From positions 1-15,443 of the forward strand of contig CACZRJ010000182.1 in assembly GCA_902783535.1 (NCBI GenBank): 15,443 bases of DNA. Direction: 5' to 3'. The stretch is from an uncultured Ruminococcus sp. GTDB lineage: Bacteria; Bacillota; Clostridia; Oscillospirales; CAG-382. Shown one piece after another: positions 7,176 to 14,200 of this stretch. A program made the translations under genes and the position numbers. Every line of letters starts with the position of its first letter. Positions within the stretch are counted from its first letter, which is position 1. The notes beneath the pieces are model-generated. The model made no database searches. It saw only the letters and a program-made list of their open reading frames with translations, and was not told the DNA's origin.

Positions 7176-8132
7176 ATGACGTCGAACAACGCGAAAGGCA
7201 AACAGAAATTCGAACAGATCGCGACCCTCGACATCGAGCGCGAGAGAAAGCGCCAGAAGGTCGGCTCCTTCTTCCGCAAAGCGCTCGACTACGTCTTCCT
7301 GACGGTCGCTTCCGTCTTCTCCTTCCTGCCCTTCTACTGGATGGTCATCTCGTCCGTGAAGACGGAGATGGAATACCGCGCGTCCGTCCCGACCTTCTTC
7401 CCGACCGAGGGCTTCCAGTGGGCGAACTACCCGACCGTCCTCTCGCAGACCTCCTCCGGCGACGGAAGCTTCTGGCAGATCCTGCTGAACACCGTCATCG
7501 TCGGATTCGTCTCCACGGCGCTGGGCGTCCTGCTGACCATCCTGACGGCCTACGCGCTCGCCAGAGTGGACTTCAAGGGCAAGGGGCTCCTCTTCACGCT
7601 CATGCTCGGAACCATGATGATCCCGGGCGAGATGTTCACCCTGACCAACTACCTCACGGTGGCCAAGCTGAGCTGGAACGACACCTACACGGTCATGATC
7701 GTTCCCTTCCTGGTGAGCATCTACTACATCTACCTGCTGCGGAACAACTTCAAGCAGATCCCCGACACGCTCTACAAGGCCGCGAAGGTGGACGGGCTGT
7801 CGGACATCGGATACCTGTTCAAGGTGATGGTCCCGCTGACCGCTCCGACGCTGGTCTCCGTCACGCTGCTGAAGTTCATCGGCACCTGGAACTCCTACAT
7901 CTGGCCGCGCCTGGTCAATACGGCCAACTGGCAGCTGGTCACCAACTGGGTCACCCGCGGATTCGTCGACCGCGGCGGCGCGCTGTACGGGGGACTGTAC
8001 GGCACCAGCATGTCCCTGACGACGCTGAAGATGGCCGCGGTCTGCATGGTCTCGCTGCCGCTCTTCATCCTCTTCCTGTCCTTCCGCAAATACATCATGC
8101 ACGGCGTGTCCAAGAGCGGAACGAAAGGATGA
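7176..8132 (+). CDS. ABC transporter permease, MalG/UgpE-like (CUT1)
   Basis: This 318-residue permease is the partner of the preceding one. A charged N-terminus of about 35 residues is followed by a first helix at about 38-60, an extracytoplasmic segment, and further helices at about 102-128, 136-160, 171-188, 222-240 and close to the C-terminus. The EAA loop is YKAAKVDGLSDIGYLFKVMVP (200-220 region), as in MalG-type subunits. The start is ATG 7176, set by the GGGGAGG site; the gap to the preceding gene is 15 bases. After its stop the genes separate by 117 bases, where a palindrome lies, so expression may change here. The family is clear; the substrate is not. Confidence 0.93.
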   Translation: MTSNNAKGKQKFEQIATLDIERERKRQKVGSFFRKALDYVFLTVASVFSFLPFYWMVISSVKTEMEYRASVPTFFPTEGFQWANYPTVLSQTSSGDGSFWQILLNTVIVGFVSTALGVLLTILTAYALARVDFKGKGLLFTLMLGTMMIPGEMFTLTNYLTVAKLSWNDTYTVMIVPFLVSIYYIYLLRNNFKQIPDTLYKAAKVDGLSDIGYLFKVMVPLTAPTLVSVTLLKFIGTWNSYIWPRLVNTANWQLVTNWVTRGFVDRGGALYGGLYGTSMSLTTLKMAAVCMVSLPLFILFLSFRKYIMHGVSKSGTKG

Positions 8133-8149
8133 CGGCGGGGGACAGATAG

Positions 8150-8163
8150 TGAACACGTGTTCA
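8150..8163. promoter_or_regulatory. Perfect 14-base palindrome, probable operator
   Basis: TGAACACGTGTTCA equals its own reverse complement and has the central CG typical of LacI/CcpA-family operators. It matches the catabolite (cre) consensus only partly. It lies in the only sizeable gap of the operon, before the binding-protein gene, in AT-rich sequence (ATATATAT follows at once). A local regulator may control the binding protein and downstream lipoproteins here. No clear -35/-10 pair could be fixed in the gap; GGGACA (8139-8144) is a poor -35 candidate. No regulator gene is in the window. Confidence 0.5.
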
Positions 8164-8249
8164 ATATATATGTTCGCTTATGTGTATCCGCCGTTCATAA
8201 CCGTTTAAAAAAAGAAAAAAGATAAACACAAAAAGGAGAGCAAACCAAA

Positions 8250-9740
8250 ATGAGCAAAACAGTCAAGATCCTGGTCGCTCTGCTGCTTGCCGTCTGCCTG
8301 TCCTCCGTTCTGTTCGCCTGTGGCGGCGCAACGAACCCGGGTCAGACCTCGACCGACGCGCAGAATTCTCAGCAAACAGCCGAGTCCAGCGAAGAAGAAA
8401 TCGTCATCGACGACTACGACCACACCATCGTCTTCTATTCCACCCAGGGCGACGCGCTCCAGGCGAAGACCCAGATCGCCATCGACGCGTTCCAGGCGAA
8501 ATACCCGGGCTGGAAGGTCGTCCACACCCAGGTGGGCGGATACGACGACGTGAAGGCGAAGATCGTCGCCGATCTGCAGGGCGGCCTGCAGCCGGATCTG
8601 GCCTACTGCTATCCGGACCACGTCGCGCAGTATCTGCAGACCTCCAAAGTCGTCGACATGAAGCAGTTCATCCGTTCGACCGAATCCGTCAAGGACGGCG
8701 CGGGGAACGACGTCCCGGTCGGCTACACCGACGCGGAGATCGCCGACTTCATCGAAGGCTACTACAACGAAGGTCTCGCGACCAACTACGGCGAGTACAA
8801 GACCTACGGCTACGCCGACGACTCCATGCTGACCCTCCCGTTCGTCAAGTCCACCGAGCTGCTGTACTACAACGCGGACGGCCTGATCGGCGCGGGCCTG
8901 TACACGACGGACGACGCCGGCAACAAGATCCCGAAGGTCGCGCAGACCTGGGACGAACTGTGGTCCCAGTGCGAAGCCATCCGCAAGACCTACCCGACCG
9001 CGACCCCGCTCGGATACGACTCCGAGGCGAACTGGTTCATCACCATGTGCGAGCAGAACGGATGGGGATTCACCTCCGCCGATTCCGCGAACCACTACCT
9101 GTTCAACAACGACAACACCCGCGAGTGGCTTGAAACGCTTGCCGACTACTACGACAAGGGCTACATCGTCACCCAGAACGAATACGGCTCCTACACGTCC
9201 AACCTCTTCACGAAGGGCATGGACGACGGCGGCATCGCCTACTGCATCGGTTCTTCCGGCGGCGCGTCCTACCAGGCGTCCAACAAGTTCACGTGGGGCG
9301 TCGCTCCGGTGCCCGGATCCGTTCAGAAAGACGGCAGCGTCGACAAGTCCGTCATCTCCCAGGGTCCGTCCCTCTGCATGCTCTACAGCGACAAGGCCAA
9401 GGACAGGAACGAAAAAGCGAAAATGACCTTCATGTTCGTGAAGGAACTGCTTGACCCGACCTTCCAGGCCGAATTCTCCATCACCTCCGGTTACAACCCC
9501 TGCCGGAAGTCCACCTTCGACGTCGAAGCATATCAGGAGCATCTGGACGGCGATTCCATCACCGCCGTCGCGGCGTCCGTCGCGACGACCATGGTCGACG
9601 ACTTCTTCACCTCTCCCGCGTTCGTCGGATCCTCTACCGCGCGTACGCAGGTCGGCAACGTCATCGTTTACGTCATCACCGGACAGAAGTCCGCCGCGAA
9701 AGCCCTGGCCGACGCCTACAGCAACTGCGGCGGGAAATAA
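8250..9740 (+). CDS. ABC transporter solute-binding lipoprotein (extracellular family 1)
   Basis: This 496-residue protein captures the substrate outside the cell and delivers it to the two permeases. The N-terminus is a lipoprotein signal peptide with probable lipidated cysteine 24 (LFACGG), followed by a Thr/Ser/Gln/Glu linker. The mature part begins with the beta strand HTIVFYSTQG, then a helix and the AKYPGWKV segment, and AKIVADLQGGLQPDLAYCY, as in family 1 binding proteins of CUT1 systems. A good AGGAG site lies 11 bases upstream of the ATG. It is somewhat longer than the usual 420-450 residues. The binding residues cannot be assigned, so the ligand is open: sugar, glycerol-phosphate type or, given the next gene, a nucleic-acid breakdown product. 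Confidence 0.93.
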   Translation: MSKTVKILVALLLAVCLSSVLFACGGATNPGQTSTDAQNSQQTAESSEEEIVIDDYDHTIVFYSTQGDALQAKTQIAIDAFQAKYPGWKVVHTQVGGYDDVKAKIVADLQGGLQPDLAYCYPDHVAQYLQTSKVVDMKQFIRSTESVKDGAGNDVPVGYTDAEIADFIEGYYNEGLATNYGEYKTYGYADDSMLTLPFVKSTELLYYNADGLIGAGLYTTDDAGNKIPKVAQTWDELWSQCEAIRKTYPTATPLGYDSEANWFITMCEQNGWGFTSADSANHYLFNNDNTREWLETLADYYDKGYIVTQNEYGSYTSNLFTKGMDDGGIAYCIGSSGGASYQASNKFTWGVAPVPGSVQKDGSVDKSVISQGPSLCMLYSDKAKDRNEKAKMTFMFVKELLDPTFQAEFSITSGYNPCRKSTFDVEAYQEHLDGDSITAVAASVATTMVDDFFTSPAFVGSSTARTQVGNVIVYVITGQKSAAKALADAYSNCGGK

Positions 9741-9758
9741 GAAGGAACGGGACAGACG

Positions 9759-11156
9759 ATGAAAAGATCCGATTCCCGGTCCGCGTCGCGTTTTTCCGCG
9801 CTGCTGCTCGTCATCGTCCTGATCTCCTCGCTCTGCCTCGCGCTCGCTTCCTGCGCCAATCCGCCCGCCGGCACCTCTTCCGTGCCGGCCGGCGAATCCC
9901 AGGAATCCGCCGGGACGGGCGCGGAGGAGTCCGCGCCGTCGAACGTCGCGGACAACACGCAGTTCTATGACGAGATCACCCGCAAGATGAAACTCGAAAA
10001 ATCCTTCGAAGGAAAGAACTTCCTGACCGACGGCATCGGAGAAGCCACGGTCAGCGCGTTCACCGACGGGGACACGACGCGCTTCCGCCTTTCTTCCGGC
10101 GAAGTCGTCATCGTGCGGTACTACGAGGTCGACACGCCCGAGTCCACGAGCAACATCGAGAAATGGGGCAAAGCCGCCTCCAACTTCACCAAGAAATGCC
10201 TGTCCGGCGCCGAACAGATCGTCCTCGAGGCGACCGCGGCGCGCGCGCAGCACGACTCCTACGGCACGCGGTACCTCGGATACGTCTGGTACCGGCCGCA
10301 GGGGGAGACGTCCTTCAAGTGCATGAATCTGGAGCTCGTCGAGAACGGATTCACCGACAACAAGGGCATCAACACGGAAGACTATCCGTATTATTCCTAC
10401 TTCAACGAGGCGAACAGGTTCGCGAAGTCCATTCAGCTCCGGCTGTACTCCTCTCTGGACGACCCGCTGTTCACGACCGATCCGTCCCCGCTTTCCCTCG
10501 CGGAATTCGAGGACAATCCCGACCTGTACTACGACCCCGACACGGACACCGGCGCGAAAGTCAGCCTGACCGCGTGCCTGACGAGCCTTTACGTGTCCGA
10601 CAGCGGCACCTACACCTTCACCGCGACCGAGATCGATCCCGAAACGGGAGAAAAGCACACGATCAACGTCTACGCGGGATACACCTCCTCGCCCGCCTCC
10701 GGCATGAAGCTCGGACATCTGTACAAGATCGTGGGCAACCTGCAGAAATACGGCGGCAAGTTCCAGATCTCCGGACTGCACTACAACGCGGTCTACCAGA
10801 TCGACAACGGGGACTACACCATCGCGAAGCAGAAGGACTACCATCTCACGTTCGACAGCGGTCTTTCCTTCATCAGCCAGTACAGCCAGACGCTCTACAC
10901 GGACGCCGTCGTGAGATCCGTCAAGTCGGAAGGGGAGACCCTGACCGTCGAAGCGGAAGCGTTCCTGCGGACCAAGAACGGGCAGAAGGACGAGGTTTCG
11001 GCCTTCACCTTCAAGATCCCCGCGTCTTTCCTGTCTGAAGGCGAAAGCATCTCCGAGGGCGACGCCCTCCGCGTCGAGGGATATCAGTTCGAGGAAGGAT
11101 CCGGCGTCGTCGACGTCGTGTCCGAAAACGAGTTTTCTCTGATCCCGAAGAACTGA
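9759..11156 (+). CDS. Surface lipoprotein with staphylococcal-nuclease (TNase) domain and OB-like folds
   Basis: This 465-residue protein has a lipoprotein signal (LALASC, cysteine 32), a disordered Ser/Glu/Ala-rich spacer, a staphylococcal-nuclease-like domain (about 95-230) and two beta-rich, OB-like regions (about 267-345 and 377-460). Compared with the well-known S. aureus nuclease, DGDT (103-106) gives calcium ligand D105, and R120 to E128 (RYYEVDTPE) gives R35, D40, T41 and E43 equivalents R120, D125, T126 and E128. YGTRYLGYV contains R171, the probable match of R87. The active site thus looks complete, so a calcium-dependent nuclease cutting DNA and/or RNA at the cell surface is likely. 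It lies 18 bases after the binding-protein gene with its own GAAGGAA site. A KLGHLYKIVGNLQKYGG motif recurs in the next protein. YhcR of Bacillus is a known nuclease combining TNase and OB domains. Confidence 0.88.
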   Translation: MKRSDSRSASRFSALLLVIVLISSLCLALASCANPPAGTSSVPAGESQESAGTGAEESAPSNVADNTQFYDEITRKMKLEKSFEGKNFLTDGIGEATVSAFTDGDTTRFRLSSGEVVIVRYYEVDTPESTSNIEKWGKAASNFTKKCLSGAEQIVLEATAARAQHDSYGTRYLGYVWYRPQGETSFKCMNLELVENGFTDNKGINTEDYPYYSYFNEANRFAKSIQLRLYSSLDDPLFTTDPSPLSLAEFEDNPDLYYDPDTDTGAKVSLTACLTSLYVSDSGTYTFTATEIDPETGEKHTINVYAGYTSSPASGMKLGHLYKIVGNLQKYGGKFQISGLHYNAVYQIDNGDYTIAKQKDYHLTFDSGLSFISQYSQTLYTDAVVRSVKSEGETLTVEAEAFLRTKNGQKDEVSAFTFKIPASFLSEGESISEGDALRVEGYQFEEGSGVVDVVSENEFSLIPKN

Positions 11157-11214
11157 CCGTCTTCCCGGATACGCATTTTCACCATCCATTCATATAAATA
11201 AGGAAGGAACAAAA

Positions 11215-14200
11215 ATGAAAAGCATTCTGAAAGTTCTTTCCGTCGTTCTCATCGTCTGCATGCTGCTCGGCGTTTTCGCCGCCTGCAACAATCCCGCGGA
11301 CGAGTCCTCATCGCCCGAGCAGTCGCAGCCGGAGACTTCCGGAGACAGCAAGGCGCTCGACAACTATCTGCTCGAGCAGGACGGAACGACGGTTTCCAAA
11401 GACTTCACGCTTCCGAAGACGATCGGCGGCAACGACGCCGTCTGGACTTCGGACAACGAAGCCGTCAAGATGGAGCAGCGCGACGAAGACTGGCTCGCGT
11501 CCATCCAGTTCCCGGACAGCACGCAGGAAGTGCATCTGACCGTCAAGGCCGGCGGCGCGGAGAAGACGTTCACCGTCCGCGTCAACGCGCTCGACGTCTA
11601 CACGTTCCTGGACAACTACGCTTTCCCGCAGGACAAGCAGGTGGTCACTTCGAACTTCCCGCTCGACAGCGAGTATGAGTTCAAGGGCCGCAAGGCGACG
11701 ATCGCCTGGAGCGTCGACGAAGAATACGCCGACTATCTCGCGGTCTCCGAAGACGGGAAGGAATGCATCGTCTACGGCTCCAGCCTGAATCCGCAGGTCA
11801 GGATCAAGGGCACCTTCACCTACAACGGCGAATCCGCCCCCAAGACCTACCGCCTGACGGTCGGGCTGCCGATGAACGACCTGGAGAAGATCGACAACTG
11901 GTACAACACGACCGGTCTGACGCAGACGATCTCCGGATACGTCGTCGCGAAGGGCCCGTGGACCAACTACAACGGCACCTACGAGGCCATCCTGTATGTC
12001 ATCGACGACTCCCTGAAGGCCGGCTACTATCTCTACAACGAGCCGACCGACATCGACGAGGCGACCTACGCGACGCTGCAGCCGGGCACCCACATCACGT
12101 GCGAGAACCCGGTGAACGCGGACTACAACGGACTGATGGAGACCTCCAACTACAAGGGCAGAACGACGATCGACGCGGACATCGATCCGATCGACATCAC
12201 GCCCTACGCGCTGGACAACGACCTGCTGGGCGGCGTGCCCGCGCTGCGCTACAGACAGTCCACGCTGGTCAGCCTGACCGACTGGAAGGTCAAGTCCGTC
12301 AACGCGAAACTGGCCGAGAAATCCCCGACGACCCTGCTGACGCTGGAAAAGAACGGCGTGGAGATCTCCGTCCAGATCACGAAATACTTCTACGACTACG
12401 CGCACGACGCAAAGGATCCCGTCGTTCAGGAGATCCTGAAGAAGACGGCGACCGTCAAGGCGGGCGACTGGGTCAGCGTCGAGGGTATCCTCGGCTGGTA
12501 CAAGGCGCCGCAGATCTCTCTGCTCTCTCCGGACGGCATCAAGGCCGGCCAGAAAGACTCCGCCTCCTCCTTCCCGGGCACGAAAGTCGCCGACGTGATC
12601 AAGAAGAACGCGCAGACGCTCGCCGACGCGGGCGTCGACAAGCTGATCACGACGAAGAAGGAATTCACGCTGATCGACAAGGAAGGCGACGTGAACGTCA
12701 AGTTCGAGCTCTGCTCCGCCTCCTCCGCGGTCAAACTGGAAGGCGGGAAGTTCTCGGTCGATCCCGGCAAGGCGGAAAAGGTCCACGTCCAGTGCACCTA
12801 TTCCTGCGGCGATTACGAGACCGTGGTCTTCTTCTACATCGACTCCGTCGCGAAGGACAATGCGGAGAAGGTGAAGGAGGAAGCCGAGAAGTATACGATC
12901 GACGACCGCAACGCGGGCGTGTCCGAGATCCGGACGGCCCCGCTGACCTATGAGGACGTCGTTCTCACCTTCTCCGTTCCGGACGAGTTCAAGAGCCTCG
13001 TCTCCGTGACGAACAAGGGCGCGATGACGCTGCAGCCCGTCGCCGAGAAGACGCAGGTCGCGCTCCGCGTGACGGCGACTTGCGGTGACCAGACCGCAAC
13101 GAAGGACGTTCCCTTCAGCATCCTCGTTTCCACTTTCACGGCGTACGACGTCGTGACCAAACCCGAAGAGGGCAAGGAATACAAGCTCGGATTCGACAAC
13201 GGCGTGGTCCATCTCGCGACCGGCGCCATGAGCGGATACTACGGCGTGACCTCCACGAAGGCGGAGGAAGGCGTTCCCGCCTACGCCGAGAAGTCCGGCA
13301 AGGGCTACAACATTTACGTCCTGATCGGCTCCAAGCAGGAAAAGAAATACGTCAACATGACCGTCAGCGGCGAGCATGTCAACTATACCTACGACGACAA
13401 GGCCTCGACCGCGTGGAACATCGACGGCAAGGGCTGCCTGACGACCGTCGACGACGCGAAAGCCGCCGTCTGGGTCGGCACGAGGGGCACCTTCGAGACG
13501 ATCGGCGCCTACCGCGACTCCGCGTACGCGATGAACAAGGACGACAGCTATCCGCTGCACCTGTACACCGTTTCCGTCGACGACGCGACGCCGGCGGAGC
13601 GCGCGAAGGCCGAGATCAACCTGATCAGCATTCCTGCTTCCGTCACGGAAGACCTGGAACTGCCGACCGAATACAAGAAATACTACGACGTCACGATCTC
13701 CTGGTCCATGAAGACGAAGGACACCGATCAGCGGCTGAAAAACGGCAAGCTGGTCGTCCGCCGTTCCAACGAGGACGAGGAAGTTGAGCTGGTCGCGACC
13801 GCGAAATGCGGCAGTGCGAAGAAGAGCAAGACCTTCACCGTGAAGGTCATGGCGCTTCCGTCGCTGAAGACGGTCAGCGAGATCTACGACATCGGCAGCG
13901 GTCTTGACGACAGACAGATCACCGACGCCGAATACGAATGCATCGGCATCGTGTCCGAGATCGCGACCGAATACTCCAAGGACTACGAGAACATTTCCGT
14001 CTGGATGACCGACGGCAACACGGAAAAGAACGTCGAAGGATACCGCATCAAGGGATCCTCCGCCTCCAAACTGAAGGTCGGCGACGTCATCACCGTTTCC
14101 GGCAAGGTCCAGAACTACGGCGGAACGATCGAGTTCGTCGCAGGCTCGGTCATCAAGGAATACGTTCCCGCGACCTTCAAGACCGTTTCCGAACTGAGCG

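Noticed and set aside
5898..8156. Minus-strand open frame of 752 residues
   Set aside because: It covers the ends of the ATPase gene and both permease genes, which have unmistakable motifs; its own sequence is charged low-complexity.
8149..8163. Palindrome read as a catabolite (cre) site
   Set aside because: Three consensus positions fail, so a specific CcpA assignment is not justified; it is kept only as a probable operator.
8205..11189. Minus-strand open frame of 994 residues
   Set aside because: It spans two well-supported plus-strand lipoprotein genes, has a low-complexity Val/Gly/Asp/Arg-rich composition, no domain motifs and no convincing ribosome binding site. GC-biased codon use removes stop codons in this frame.
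11176..11198. Possible internal promoter with TATAAA (11193-11198) before the giant lipoprotein gene
   Set aside because: No acceptable -35 box at 16-18 bases upstream; the AT-rich sequence is explained by the gap and ribosome binding site.
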